Shown here: piece by piece, positions 25,947 to 34,942 of the stretch
Layout: every line of letters starts with the position of its first letter
Position numbering within the stretch: position 1 is the stretch's first letter
DNA from: Streptomyces antnestii
GTDB taxonomy: Bacteria > Actinomycetota > Actinomycetes > Streptomycetales > Streptomycetaceae
DNA: 64,000 nucleotides
NCBI RefSeq assembly: GCF_004005495.1
Contig: NZ_RZYA01000031.1
Span: 1-64,000 of the forward strand
Direction: 5' to 3'
Translations under genes and position numbers: made by a program
Notes under the pieces: model-generated
The model's input: only the letters and a program-made list of their open reading frames with translations
Told to the model about the DNA's origin: nothing
Database searches by the model: none

Positions 25947-26190
25947 GCACCTTCTCTGCTCCGCCCCCATTTTATGACCCGAATGGCGACACGGGGCCCG
26001 GCGGATCCTGGCGCGGGGGTCCCGGCGGATTACCGGGCGGGGAGCTGGGCACAACGCTTGCAGGTCCGCCGCGTGGGACGTGCGGGGCGGGCGCATCGGG
26101 AGGTGTGCCCCGTTGCCGCGGGTCAGAAGTCGATTTATCGTCCCAGCACGATTCGCGAGCAAGATCACAGTATGTGAAGGGGCCGCGGCC

Positions 26191-27366
26191 ATGGTGGCGA
26201 AGAAGAGGGCGCCGGGGGTGCGAGAGGCATCCGCCGGCGTGAAGGCCGCGTTCGACGAGAAGCCCGTCGCCGGACGGGCCGGAAGGAAGAACACCACGAC
26301 GAAAGCGGCCACGAAGAAGGCGAACGCTGTGGGTACGAAGACGCCGGCTACGAAGACGCCGGCTACGAAGACGGTGGCTACGAAGGCGGCGGCTACGAAG
26401 ACGGTGGCTACGAAGGCGGCGGCTACGAAGGCGGTGGCTACGAAGACGGCGACTAAGAAGGAGACGAGTAAGAAGGCGACGGCTACGAACGCAACGGTTA
26501 CGAAGACCACCACTACGAAGGCGACGGCTAAGAAGGCGGCGACCAAGGCCACCGCTAAGAAGGGGGCGACCAAGGCCAGCACCACGAAGGCCACCGCTAC
26601 GAAGAGTGCCGCCAAGAGTGCGGGTACGAAGAAGGCGGCGAAGGCCGTGAAGGCGGCGCCCGCCAAGGCCACGGCGGAGCCCACGGAGTCCACCCACGCC
26701 GCCGAGAAGCGAGCCGCCGACAAGAGCGCCACCGGCAAGAGCGCGGCTGGGAAGGCAGGCACCAAGAAGGCCGCGGTCAAGAAAGCCGCAGGTCACAGGG
26801 CTGGGCGCAAGACCGCGGAGAAGAAGGCGGCCGCGTCCGCGGCCGATGGCGCGGCGTCGGCCGCGGAGACGACGGGAGCCACGACTGTGGTTGCGAAGAA
26901 GACCCCCGGCACGGCCACGGCGAAGCAGTCCCGCGCGGTGCCGAAGGCGAGGGTCGCGGCCGTGGAGCCGGGCGAGCTCGCGGTACGGCCGGGTGAGGAT
27001 CCCTGGACCCCGGCGGAGGTCGACGAGGCGCGGGCCGAGCTGCAGAGCGAGGCGCTGCGCCTGAACAGCGAGATCGAGTCGTCGGAGAAGTCGCTCGTCG
27101 GGCTCATGAGGGACTCGGGGGACGGGGCCGGCGACGACGAGGCGGACACCGGCAGCAAGAACATCACGCGGGAGCACGAGCTGTCGCTCGCGGCGAACGC
27201 CCGCGAGATGCTCCAGCAGACCGAGCGCGCCCTCGAAAGGCTCGACGCGGGGACGTACGGGATCTGCGAGAACTGCGGGAACCCGATCGGCAAGGCGCGG
27301 ATGCAGGCCTTCCCGCGGGCGACCCTGTGCGTCGAGTGCAAGCAGAAGCAGGAGCGCCGCTACTGA
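26191..27366 (+). CDS. TraR/DksA zinc-finger protein with histone H1-like Lys/Ala/Thr tail
   Basis: 391 residues from the ATG at 26191 (gaagggg upstream). Residues about 1-250 are low complexity: repeated ATKT, ATKA and KKA units with no hydrophobic core, resembling the C-terminal tail of histone H1. The C-terminal about 110 residues form a DksA/TraR-like coiled coil (EVDEARAELQSEALRLNSEI onward) and a four-Cys zinc finger, CENCGNP...CVECKQ. DksA-like proteins bind the RNA polymerase secondary channel, but the usual acidic DxxDxA tip is not evident. The basic tail suggests nucleic-acid binding; its function is unknown. Confidence 0.88.
   Translation: MVAKKRAPGVREASAGVKAAFDEKPVAGRAGRKNTTTKAATKKANAVGTKTPATKTPATKTVATKAAATKTVATKAAATKAVATKTATKKETSKKATATNATVTKTTTTKATAKKAATKATAKKGATKASTTKATATKSAAKSAGTKKAAKAVKAAPAKATAEPTESTHAAEKRAADKSATGKSAAGKAGTKKAAVKKAAGHRAGRKTAEKKAAASAADGAASAAETTGATTVVAKKTPGTATAKQSRAVPKARVAAVEPGELAVRPGEDPWTPAEVDEARAELQSEALRLNSEIESSEKSLVGLMRDSGDGAGDDEADTGSKNITREHELSLAANAREMLQQTERALERLDAGTYGICENCGNPIGKARMQAFPRATLCVECKQKQERRY
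26329..26460 (+). repeat. 15-bp tandem repeats coding for ATKT/ATKA units
   Basis: About eight successive copies of gctacgaagRcggYg encode (A)TKTPA, TKTVA or TKAAA units in the TraR/DksA tail. Copies are near-identical at the DNA level, so the array is likely to vary in length between strains. Confidence 0.85.
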
Positions 27367-27514
27367 CCCCCGGCACGAGGTGCCCGGCGCGGGACGTCCC
27401 CCGGCGCGAGACGCCCCCGATGAGAGGTGCCCCGCAGTCGCTCCTGGGCTGCTGGGGGCGCACGTGTGTGCCGTACTCTCGTCCTCAGTCAGGTACCTAG
27501 GTTGAGGGACTCAC

Positions 27515-28105
27515 GTGGCAGAGGCGGAGCGCGTCATCGGTACGCCGGACACCCCGGATGCGGGGGCAGACGAGCCGGAGCAGGCTGAGCGGGCCGAGCA
27601 GGCCCAGGAGCGGCCCAAGGGCAAGCGGAAGATCGCCGTGCTGTTCGCGGTGGCCGCCTTCGCGTACGCCCTCGACCTGGTCAGCAAGATGATCGTGGTC
27701 GCCCGGCTCGAACACCACGAGCCGATCAAGGTCATCGGCGACTGGCTGCGGCTCGAGGCGATCAGGAACCCGGGCGCCGCGTTCGGGGTCGGCGAGGCCT
27801 TCACGATCATCTTCACCGTGATCGCCGCGGCCGTCATCGTCGTGATCGCCCGCCTGGCGCGAAAGCTCTACAGCCTGCCCTGGGCGATCGCCCTGGGACT
27901 GCTCCTCGGCGGGGCGCTGGGCAATCTCACGGACCGGATCTTCCGTTCGCCCGGCGTCTTCGAAGGTGCTGTGGTCGACTTCATCGCGCCCAAGGGCTTC
28001 GCCGTCTTCAACCTCGCGGACTCGGCGATCGTGTGCGGCGGCATCCTGATCGTGCTCCTCTCGTTCAAGGGCCTGGACCCGGACGGAACGGTGCACAAGG
28101 ACTGA
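27515..28105 (+). CDS. lspA: Lipoprotein signal peptidase (signal peptidase II)
   Basis: 196 residues with four membrane segments. It cleaves the signal peptide of diacylated prolipoproteins. The catalytic aspartates lie in GNLTDRIF and FNLADSAIV; EAIRNPGAAFGV is the other conserved block. A charged cytoplasmic N-terminus of about 40 residues (Glu/Ala-rich) is longer than in E. coli. The GTG start follows ttgaggg. The neighbouring rluD-type gene downstream is the usual partner. Confidence 0.95.
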   Translation: MAEAERVIGTPDTPDAGADEPEQAERAEQAQERPKGKRKIAVLFAVAAFAYALDLVSKMIVVARLEHHEPIKVIGDWLRLEAIRNPGAAFGVGEAFTIIFTVIAAAVIVVIARLARKLYSLPWAIALGLLLGGALGNLTDRIFRSPGVFEGAVVDFIAPKGFAVFNLADSAIVCGGILIVLLSFKGLDPDGTVHKD

Positions 28106-28145
28106 CGCGGTCGGGAGTGTCGGCGGGCTCCTGCATACTCAATGG

Positions 28146-29087
28146 GTGAGCACGATTCCCGAGATCCGAACCCTGCCCGTGCCGGACGGCCTGGAGGGCG
28201 AGCGTGTGGACGCCGCCATCTCCCGCATGTTCGGCTTCTCCCGTACCAAGGCGGCCGAGCTGGCCGCGGCGGGAAAGGTCGCGGTGGACGGCTCGGTCGT
28301 CGGGAAGTCCGAGCGGGTGCACGGCGGTGCCTGGCTCGAGGTGGAGATGCCGCAGGCGCCCGCCCCGGTGCAGGTCGTCGCCGAGCCCGTCGAGGGCATG
28401 GAGATCGTCCATGACGACGACGACATCGTCGTGATCATGAAGCCGGTCGGCGTCGCCGCGCACCCCAGCCCCGGCTGGACCGGAACGACCGTGATCGGCG
28501 GCCTCGCCGCCGCCGGGTACCGCATCTCCACGTCGGGCGCCGCCGAGCGCCAGGGCATCGTGCACCGGCTCGACGTCGGCACCTCCGGCCTCATGGTCGT
28601 CGCAAAGTCGGAGCGCGCGTACACGTCGCTGAAGCGGCAGTTCAAGGAGCGCATCGTCGACAAGCGCTACAACGCGCTGGTCCAGGGCCACCCGGACCCG
28701 ATGAGCGGCACGATCGACGCCCCCATCGGCCGCCACCCGAACCTCGACTACAAGTGGGCCGTGACCGCCGAGGGCAAGCCCTCCGTCACGCACTACGACC
28801 TCATCGAGGCGTTCCGCGCCGCCAGCCTCCTCGACATCAAGCTGGAGACGGGGCGTACGCACCAGATCCGTGTGCACATGTCGGCCCACCGGCACCCGTG
28901 CGTCGGCGACCTGACGTACGGCGCCGACCCCACGCTCGCGAAGCGGCTCGGCCTCACGCGGCAGTGGCTGCACGCCGTGCGGCTCGGCTTCGAGCACCCG
29001 GCCGACGGTGACTGGGTGGAGTTCGCCAGCGACTACCCCGAGGACCTGCAGAAGGCGCTGGACCGGGTGCGGGCGGAGAGCGCGTGA
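28146..29087 (+). CDS. RluA/RluD-family 23S rRNA pseudouridine synthase
   Basis: 313 residues. There is an N-terminal S4-like RNA-binding domain (ERVDAAISRMFGFSRTKAAE) and a catalytic domain with the nucleophilic Asp in HRLDVGTSGLMVVAKS. It isomerises uridines in large-subunit rRNA; the exact targets are inferred from RluD. GTG start at 28146. The stop overlaps the next gene as GTGA. The lspA-rluD order is conserved widely. Confidence 0.92.
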   Translation: MSTIPEIRTLPVPDGLEGERVDAAISRMFGFSRTKAAELAAAGKVAVDGSVVGKSERVHGGAWLEVEMPQAPAPVQVVAEPVEGMEIVHDDDDIVVIMKPVGVAAHPSPGWTGTTVIGGLAAAGYRISTSGAAERQGIVHRLDVGTSGLMVVAKSERAYTSLKRQFKERIVDKRYNALVQGHPDPMSGTIDAPIGRHPNLDYKWAVTAEGKPSVTHYDLIEAFRAASLLDIKLETGRTHQIRVHMSAHRHPCVGDLTYGADPTLAKRLGLTRQWLHAVRLGFEHPADGDWVEFASDYPEDLQKALDRVRAESA

Positions 29088-29587
29088 CCATGCCGTCGCC
29101 CTCTTCCGCGTACGCGGTGGGCGTCGCCGACGGCGAGGCCGACCTGGAGGCGTGCTTCGGTGTGCGCCGGGAGGTCTTCGTCGTCGAGCAGCGCGTCCCC
29201 GAGGAGCTGGAGTACGACGAGTACGACAGCGGGTACGGCACCGTGCACGTCCTCGCCCGGCGTGCGGACGGTGAACCGCTCGGCACGGGGCGCCTGCTGA
29301 CCGGCGAGGCCGCCGTCGCGAAGAACGGCGGGGACGCCGGCGTCGGAGCGCTCGGGCGGCTCGCGGTGGCGAAGGCCGCGCGCGGGCTCGGCGTGGGAGT
29401 TGCCCTCGTGCGGGCCATCGAGGCCGCCGCCGCGGAGCAGGGTCTCGTCGCCGTGGACCTGCACGCGCAGACGCAGGCGCTGGGGTTCTACGAGCGCCTC
29501 GGTTACGTGGCGTACGGGCCGGAGTTTCCCGACGCGGGCATTCCGCACCGGGCCATGCGGAAGACGCTGGCTCAGCAGGAGGCGTAG
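29084..29587 (+). CDS. GNAT family N-acetyltransferase (ElaA-like)
   Basis: 167 residues. The acetyl-CoA binding block is LGRLAVAKAARGLGVGVALV, and the C-terminal LGFYERLGYVAYGPEFPDAG followed by IPHRAMRK is typical of ElaA-like GNATs. The substrate is unknown. The GTG start overlaps the rluD-type stop (GTGA), so it is probably coexpressed. Confidence 0.9.
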   Translation: MTMPSPSSAYAVGVADGEADLEACFGVRREVFVVEQRVPEELEYDEYDSGYGTVHVLARRADGEPLGTGRLLTGEAAVAKNGGDAGVGALGRLAVAKAARGLGVGVALVRAIEAAAAEQGLVAVDLHAQTQALGFYERLGYVAYGPEFPDAGIPHRAMRKTLAQQEA

Positions 29588-29708
29588 GCGTAGGCGGGGC
29601 GCGCCGGGCTGCCGGTTCCGCCGCAAATCACCACACAGTGCCGCACATGGCAGGCTGGGGACCTGATCGTCCTATGTCCTGATCGCCGACACCCGCCGGA
29701 GCGCTCAC

Positions 29709-31298
29709 GTGGATCAGTTGGCCCTGCTGTTCGTGCTGTTGCTCGGGGCCCTGCTGAGCGTGCCGCTCGGTGACCGGCTCGGCCTGCCCGCACCGGTCCT
29801 GATGACGCTGCTCGGGATCGTCCTGGCCCTGCTCCCGTTCGTGCCGAACGTCCAGGTCCCGCCCGGCCTGATCCTGCCGACGCTGCTGCCACCGCTGCTC
29901 TACGCCGCCGTGAAACGCACGTCCTGGCGTCAGTTCGCCGCGAACAGACGGCCGATCTTCCTGCTCGCCGTGGCCCTCGTCTTCGTCACCACGGCGGCCG
30001 TGGCCTTCGTCGCGAGCGCCATCGTGCCCGGCCTGCCCATCGCCGCGGCCGTCGCGCTCGGGGCCCTCGTGGCGCCGCCCGACCCGGTGGCCGCGACCGC
30101 CGTGGCCGGTCAACTCGGCCTGCCCCGGCGCCTGGTGTCGACCCTGGAGGGCGAGGGCCTGTTCAACGACGTGACCGCGATCGTGCTCTACCACGTGGCG
30201 ATCGCCGCCGCCGTCAGCGGCAGCTTCTCCTGGCAGGGCGCCGCGCTCTCCCTCCTGCTGTCCGCGGTCGTCGCGCTCGCCGTCGGCCTCGCGATCGGCT
30301 GGGCCGCCAACAAACTCATCGGCGTTCTCGGCGACTCCACCCTCCAGATCGGCCTCACCCTCCTCATGCCGTACGCCTCCTACGTACTGGCGGAGGAACT
30401 GCACGGCTCCGGAGTGCTCGCCGTGCTCGTCACGGCGCTCTTCCTCGCCGAGTACGCGTTCGACGCCGATGACGTCCTCACCCGGCTCACCGGGCGCGCC
30501 TTCTGGGACATCGTCGACACCCTCGTCACGGGCGTCGCCTTCGGCCTCATCGGCCTCGAACTGCACAACGCCCTCAGGACGGCGGCCGGCCGCTGGGGCG
30601 AGCTGCTCGGCTGGGCCGCCGCGGTCGTGGCCGTCGTGATTCTCGTACGCCTGCTGTGGCTGCTGCCCGCGACCTGGCTCACGCGCAGGATGCACGCACG
30701 GCGCCACGACCTCGACGAGGACATCCCGGTCTCCTGGCGCGAGGCCGTGATCATGTGGTGGGCCGGAATGCGCGGCGTCGCCTCGGTCGCGCTGGCCCTG
30801 GCCATCCCCTTCACCATGGAGGACGGCTCGCCGTTCCCCGACCGCGAAGAGATCATCTTCATCGCGTTCGGCGTCATCATGGCCACCCTTGTCCTCCAGG
30901 GCCTGAGCCTGCCCTGGCTGGTGAGGAAGCTGAACGTCAGGGCGGACACCGAGGCGGAGCAGGAGTACGAGAAGCAGCTCGCGATCCGCGCCGCCAAGGC
31001 CGCCAAACACCGCCTCAAGGAGATCGAGGAGGTCGAGGAGCTGCCCGACGACCTCTCCGACCAGATGATCCGCCGCGCCTACGACATCGGCCTGCGCATC
31101 AACCCCGAGATGGGCAGCGAGGAACGCAAGGAGGCGCACGCCAAACGCGTCTCCCGGATCAAGCGCGTACGCCGCATCCAGAACGAGATGCTGTCCGCCG
31201 CCCGCCACGAGGTCCTGGCGGCGCGCAACGAACCGGGCGCCGACCCCGAGATCGTGGACCGCGTGCTGCGGCACCTCGACGTCCGCAGCCTGCGCTGA
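29709..31298 (+). CDS. CPA1-family Na+/H+ antiporter
   Basis: 529 residues. About twelve membrane segments cover residues 1-400, with the ion-site region GALVAPPDPVAATAVAGQLG and EGEGLFNDVTAIVL (ND and DP motifs of CPA1 exchangers). A hydrophilic, charged, coiled C-terminal domain of about 120 residues follows. It exchanges cytoplasmic Na+ or K+ for protons. GTG start at 29709; separate transcription unit after a 121-bp gap. Confidence 0.92.
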   Translation: MDQLALLFVLLLGALLSVPLGDRLGLPAPVLMTLLGIVLALLPFVPNVQVPPGLILPTLLPPLLYAAVKRTSWRQFAANRRPIFLLAVALVFVTTAAVAFVASAIVPGLPIAAAVALGALVAPPDPVAATAVAGQLGLPRRLVSTLEGEGLFNDVTAIVLYHVAIAAAVSGSFSWQGAALSLLLSAVVALAVGLAIGWAANKLIGVLGDSTLQIGLTLLMPYASYVLAEELHGSGVLAVLVTALFLAEYAFDADDVLTRLTGRAFWDIVDTLVTGVAFGLIGLELHNALRTAAGRWGELLGWAAAVVAVVILVRLLWLLPATWLTRRMHARRHDLDEDIPVSWREAVIMWWAGMRGVASVALALAIPFTMEDGSPFPDREEIIFIAFGVIMATLVLQGLSLPWLVRKLNVRADTEAEQEYEKQLAIRAAKAAKHRLKEIEEVEELPDDLSDQMIRRAYDIGLRINPEMGSEERKEAHAKRVSRIKRVRRIQNEMLSAARHEVLAARNEPGADPEIVDRVLRHLDVRSLR

Positions 31299-31333
31299 AG
31301 TCCGCCGGTGCGCCGGATGGCACCATGGGATCC

Positions 31334-31903
31334 ATGAACATCATGCTTTTCCACTCGACGTACGGCCTGCGGCCCGCCGTTCTCGACGCGGCCGCCCGGC
31401 TGCGCGACGCCGGGCACGAGGTGTGGACCCCGGACCTCTTCGAGGGACGCACCTTCGACACCGTCGAGGAGGGCATGGCCTTCAACGAGGAGATCGGCAA
31501 GGACGAACTGCTCAAGCGGGCGATCCTGGCCGCCGCTCCCTACTCCGAGCGCGGGCTCGTCTACGCCGGGTTCTCCCTCGGCGCCTCGGTCGCGCAGACC
31601 CTGGCCCTCGGCGACGAGAAGGCGCGCGGCCTGCTGCTCCTGCACGGCACGTCCGACATCGCCGAGAACGCCTCCGTGGACGAGCTGCCCGTACAGCTGC
31701 ACGTCGCCGAGCCCGACCCGTTCGAGACGGACGACTGGCTGAGCGCCTGGTACCTGCAGATGGGCAAGGCCGGCGCCGACATCGAGGTCTACCGCTACGC
31801 GGGCGCCGGGCACCTCTACACCGACCCCGAACTGCCGGACTACGACGCGGAGGCGACCGAGGCCACCTGGCGGGTGGCGCTCGGCTTCCTCGAAACGCTG
31901 TAG
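31334..31903 (+). CDS. Dienelactone hydrolase-like alpha/beta hydrolase
   Basis: 189 residues from the ATG at 31334 (MNIMLFHSTYG); an in-frame ATG at 31325 would add three residues. The nucleophile elbow appears as GFSLGAS (Ser in place of the Cys of classic dienelactone hydrolases), with an acidic residue in the AEPDPFE region and the His in GAGHLYTD. The substrate is unknown. It converges with the metalloprotease gene with a 3-bp gap and no visible terminator. Confidence 0.87.
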   Translation: MNIMLFHSTYGLRPAVLDAAARLRDAGHEVWTPDLFEGRTFDTVEEGMAFNEEIGKDELLKRAILAAAPYSERGLVYAGFSLGASVAQTLALGDEKARGLLLLHGTSDIAENASVDELPVQLHVAEPDPFETDDWLSAWYLQMGKAGADIEVYRYAGAGHLYTDPELPDYDAEATEATWRVALGFLETL

Positions 31904-31906
31904 GCG

Positions 31907-32905
31907 CTAACCCGCCCGGTACGCGGTCCAGCTGTCCTTCATCCGCTGCACCTGGCCCGCCGTGAACTGCGTCATGCAGGAGTCGTACGTGTAGTCCATG
32001 AAGTTGTGGATCGGGTCGACACCCGTCTTGTTGACGCAGGTGTCGCGGCCCGTCGGGCACTGGAACGCGGCGCTCTTCTCGGCCGGGGTGTCGGAGACGT
32101 AGTCGCCGTTGCCGCTACAGCCGCCCTGGAAGGTGTGGTACAGCCCCATCCAGTGGCCGATCTCGTGGGTGCCGGTGTCGCCCTCGTTGTAGTTGGTGGC
32201 CGAGCCGCCCGGGAGCGAGGTGTCGAGGATGACCACGCCGTCGTCGGACGGGTTCGACTTGTACGAGGACGGGAAGGTCGCCCAGCCGAGCAGGCTCTGC
32301 CCGAGGTTGGCCGTGTAGAAGTTCAGGGCGTTCGCGCCGCCCTTGCGGAGGGTGGACTTCATGTCCTTCTCGGCGGCGGAGCCCGGCGTGATGCCGTTGT
32401 ACCAGGCGGCGTTGTCCGTGTAGTCGGTGCCGGCCAGGGTGAACTGGAAGCCCGAGTCGTTGTTGCCGGCGCCCAGGCCGCTGTAGGCCGCGTTCAGGAC
32501 GTCGATCTGCTTGGTGATGTCGGTCGCCGAGAGATTGCCGGTCGCGCCGTCGTGGATGACGTGGACGTAGACCGGGATCGTGGTCGACGCGGCCGCGAGG
32601 CCCCGGGAGAGCGTGCCGTCGGCGCGCATCTTGTCGAGTCTGCGCCGCATGTCCGTGTCCATGGCCTTGGCCCTGGCCGCGCTGACCTCGTTGGGCTCCT
32701 TGGCGTGGTCGGCGCCGGTGGGCTTCTTCTCGCGGGCCACGGCGTTGCCGCTGTCGGCGCACTTCTCCGCGGCGGCCGACGCCTTGGCGACGGCGGCGCT
32801 GCCCGACGGGGCGGACAGCGGGGCGATGGCCAGGGTTCCGGCCATCAGCGCGGTGCCGAGAAGGCGGCGGCGCATCAGCGGAGATATTCGGGCAAGCGCG
32901 GTCAT
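31907..32905 (-). CDS. Secreted zinc metalloprotease, M43 (pappalysin-like) family
   Basis: 332 residues. The signal peptide has a twin-arginine-like basic start (MRRRLLGTALMAGTLAIAPL, about 11-30) and a cleavage region near SGSAAVA. The metzincin zinc site HEIGHWMGLYH is at 247-257 and the Met-turn at about 303 (NFMDYTYDSC). Paired Cys residues in the C-terminal part suggest disulfides. It is expected to be exported and proteolytic in the medium; the substrate is unknown. ATG at 32905 with gaggag upstream. Confidence 0.93.
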   Translation of the reverse strand: MTALARISPLMRRRLLGTALMAGTLAIAPLSAPSGSAAVAKASAAAEKCADSGNAVAREKKPTGADHAKEPNEVSAARAKAMDTDMRRRLDKMRADGTLSRGLAAASTTIPVYVHVIHDGATGNLSATDITKQIDVLNAAYSGLGAGNNDSGFQFTLAGTDYTDNAAWYNGITPGSAAEKDMKSTLRKGGANALNFYTANLGQSLLGWATFPSSYKSNPSDDGVVILDTSLPGGSATNYNEGDTGTHEIGHWMGLYHTFQGGCSGNGDYVSDTPAEKSAAFQCPTGRDTCVNKTGVDPIHNFMDYTYDSCMTQFTAGQVQRMKDSWTAYRAG

Positions 32906-33231
32906 GCGGACTCCTCGCGGACGGGTGGGGGAGGAACTTCCTCGCCGCCGCGGGGAGATTACGTGGCCATGTCAGGCCGTGAAGAGCGCTGTTCTGGCCC
33001 AATCGAACGCCGCCCTTCATCCGGCGAATCGGGGCAACGGGAAGAAATTTTCGTGCGGCGTCCGGAGTTTGAGACGCGGACGTAATGTGCGCGGCTACCG
33101 CGGCGGGTGGTGTGTCCGTATTCGATCCGCGGGCAGCGCCACCCGCCGTAGCGGTGTCATCTGTTCTTAACGCGCGTGCGCGTGGCTGGAATTGACCCCT
33201 GGGCGAGGACGAGGGCGAGGGCGACAGCAGA
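32906..33231. other. Gap between the metalloprotease gene and the dsbA-like terminator
   Basis: About 326 bp without a credible gene. It should hold the promoter of the metalloprotease gene (minus strand); it has a few AT-richer patches (about 33040-33050 and 33155-33170) but no clear consensus. Confidence 0.5.
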
Positions 33232-33263
33232 GAGCGGGCGAACTCCGGGGAGTTCGCCCGCTC
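33232..33263 (-). terminator. Terminator after the DsbA-like gene
   Basis: Perfect 15-bp stem: GAGCGGGCGAACTCC (33232-33246) with GGAGTTCGCCCGCTC (33249-33263), 2-base apex, starting 18 bp after the stop codon on the minus strand. Confidence 0.85.
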
Positions 33264-33281
33264 GTCAGCTGTCCGCCGGTG

Positions 33282-34100
33282 TCAGCCCTTGAGGGCCTTG
33301 TCCACGGCCGCGTTCCACTCGGCGACCGTGCTCGGCGCGTTCTGGCCGTCGGAGCCGGTGATCTTCTTGCCGTCGAGGACGAAGGACGGGGTGCCCTGGA
33401 CGCCGTACTTGTTGTTGTCGAAGTTCGCCGACATGTCCAGCGCCCACTTGTCGTAGGTGCCGTCCTTGACGTCCTTCTGGAAGGCGCTGTTGCCCTTCAG
33501 CGCCGGGACGGTGTTCGCGACCTTGATGAGGTACGCGTCGTCCTTGAACTTGTCGGACGTCTCCTCCGGGTGCCACTGCTTGGAGTACAGGGTCTCCTTG
33601 AAGTCCCAGAAGGCGTCCTTGGAGACGTTCAGGGCGGCGCCGAGCGCGCTGAGCGCGTTCTTGGAGCCCTCGCCCTGGAGGTTCTTGTCGAGGAAGGTGG
33701 CGCCGACGTACTGGATCTTGTACTTGCCGGCGTCCAGGTCCTTCTTCACCGTCGGGCCGACCGTCTGCTCGAAGGCGGCGCAGACGGGGCAGCGCGAGTC
33801 CTCGTAGGCGATGATCGTCTTCTTGGCGGAGTCCTTGCCGAGGACGACCGTGCTGCCGTTCGCGCCCGACGTGTTCGCGGGCTTGACCAGCTTGTCGTCC
33901 TTCGCGGCCTCCCAGTAGCCGGGCTTGTTGGCCTGCATCACGGCGAAGCCGATGCCGCCGGCGATCGCGAGGACCGCGACGATCGAACCGGCGACGATCA
34001 CCTGCCGCTTCGTCTTCTCCTTCTTGGCCTGCTTCTCGCGCTCGACGCGAAGCCGCTCGCGGGCCGCCGTCTTCGCCGACTGGCTGTTCCTCTGGCTCAT
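33282..34100 (-). CDS. Membrane-anchored DsbA-like thioredoxin-fold protein
   Basis: 272 residues. A Lys/Arg/Glu-rich cytoplasmic helix (1-32) is followed by one membrane segment (about 33-55) and an extracytoplasmic thioredoxin fold with a CPVC active site (C104, C107) and cis-Pro loop GTPSFVLDG. Actinobacterial proteins of this type (DsbA/DSBA-like, cf. mycobacterial MmpS-independent DsbA) oxidise or isomerise disulfides of exported proteins. The ATG at 34100 has ggagaa upstream. A second protein of the same architecture is at the end of the window. Confidence 0.92.
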   Translation of the reverse strand: MSQRNSQSAKTAARERLRVEREKQAKKEKTKRQVIVAGSIVAVLAIAGGIGFAVMQANKPGYWEAAKDDKLVKPANTSGANGSTVVLGKDSAKKTIIAYEDSRCPVCAAFEQTVGPTVKKDLDAGKYKIQYVGATFLDKNLQGEGSKNALSALGAALNVSKDAFWDFKETLYSKQWHPEETSDKFKDDAYLIKVANTVPALKGNSAFQKDVKDGTYDKWALDMSANFDNNKYGVQGTPSFVLDGKKITGSDGQNAPSTVAEWNAAVDKALKG

Positions 34101-34160
34101 GATCGTTCTCCGTGGGTTCTACGAAAGTCTTCGGGGGGGACTGCTGTGCTGTGCCCGGCC

Positions 34161-34865
34161 TCAGGCGGCCAGGGCGAGGCACGGCGGCCCGCGCCGTCCC
34201 ACGGAGTGCACCCACAGGCGCGTGACGGCGGCCCGGACCCGGCGCGCGGGCCGCGGCAGGCGGCCTACGCGCTCCGGGCGGGCGGCCACCGCGGCGAAGG
34301 CGATCATCAGCGGGCGGAAGGTGAGCCCGGCGACCGCGCGGAGGAGCTGGGCCAGTGCCCGCTCGCCGCGGCGCAGCCAGGCGGCGGCGAGGAGGCCCAC
34401 GGCCACATGCGCGCCGAGCAGCAGCCAGGCCGCCGCCGGATCGGCGTGCGCGAGCAGCGCGGCGGTGCGGCCGGTGTCACCGCCGGCCATGCGCGCCAGC
34501 GGCGTACCGAAGCTGCCGCCGCACAGGACGTCCAGGCCGACCGCGTGCAGCGGCCCCGCGACGGGCCCGCCCGCCTGGCCGTAACAGACGCGCTGGCCGG
34601 TGGTGAACACCGTGTCGGCGGCCAGTTCCAGCGGGACGAGCAGGGCGGCGATGCGGCCGAAGCCCCGCTCGCGCCCCGCGAGCGCGTACGCGAGGACGAA
34701 GACGGCGCAGGCCGTGGCCGCCACCGTCGGCACCGGCAGGGGGACCCGGGACAGCAGGACGTGCGACGCGGCGGAGAGCGTCACGACGAGCGCCGTGAAG
34801 AGCGCCGCGCGCACGGCTCTGAGCTGGGTCCCGGATATGTCGTCCATCGCGGAGGAGTGTCCCAT
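34161..34865 (-). CDS. Uncharacterised integral membrane protein
   Basis: 234 residues, not recognised. Hydrophobic segments lie at about 20-40, 47-65, 70-90, 135-160 and 180-200. Two Cys-containing loops (RVCYGQAGG and LDVLCGGSFG) flank the third segment, which could allow a disulfide or metal site. The C-terminus is Arg-rich. It ends 60 bp before the DsbA-like gene on the same strand, so the two may be cotranscribed and the Cys pair may be a redox partner; this is inference. Starts at 34865 or 34847 are both possible; neither has a strong ribosome site. Confidence 0.75.
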   Translation of the reverse strand: MGHSSAMDDISGTQLRAVRAALFTALVVTLSAASHVLLSRVPLPVPTVAATACAVFVLAYALAGRERGFGRIAALLVPLELAADTVFTTGQRVCYGQAGGPVAGPLHAVGLDVLCGGSFGTPLARMAGGDTGRTAALLAHADPAAAWLLLGAHVAVGLLAAAWLRRGERALAQLLRAVAGLTFRPLMIAFAAVAARPERVGRLPRPARRVRAAVTRLWVHSVGRRGPPCLALAA

Positions 34866-34942
34866 GCGTTGCTGTAAGGGACCCCTAAAGGGTCGCTGTG
34901 CGTTACGGGAGTGTTGTCAGGTCCACGGCTGGACCGGAGGAT

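Noticed and set aside
30656..31333. Upstream extension of the dienelactone-hydrolase frame over the antiporter gene
   Set aside because: It is out of frame with the antiporter, Arg/Pro-rich and clearly a shadow; the real start is the ATG at 31334 or 31325.
32969..33085. Short plus-strand frame starting MSGREERCSGPIERRP upstream of the metalloprotease
   Set aside because: No ribosome site and no coding-type third-position bias; lies in the promoter gap.
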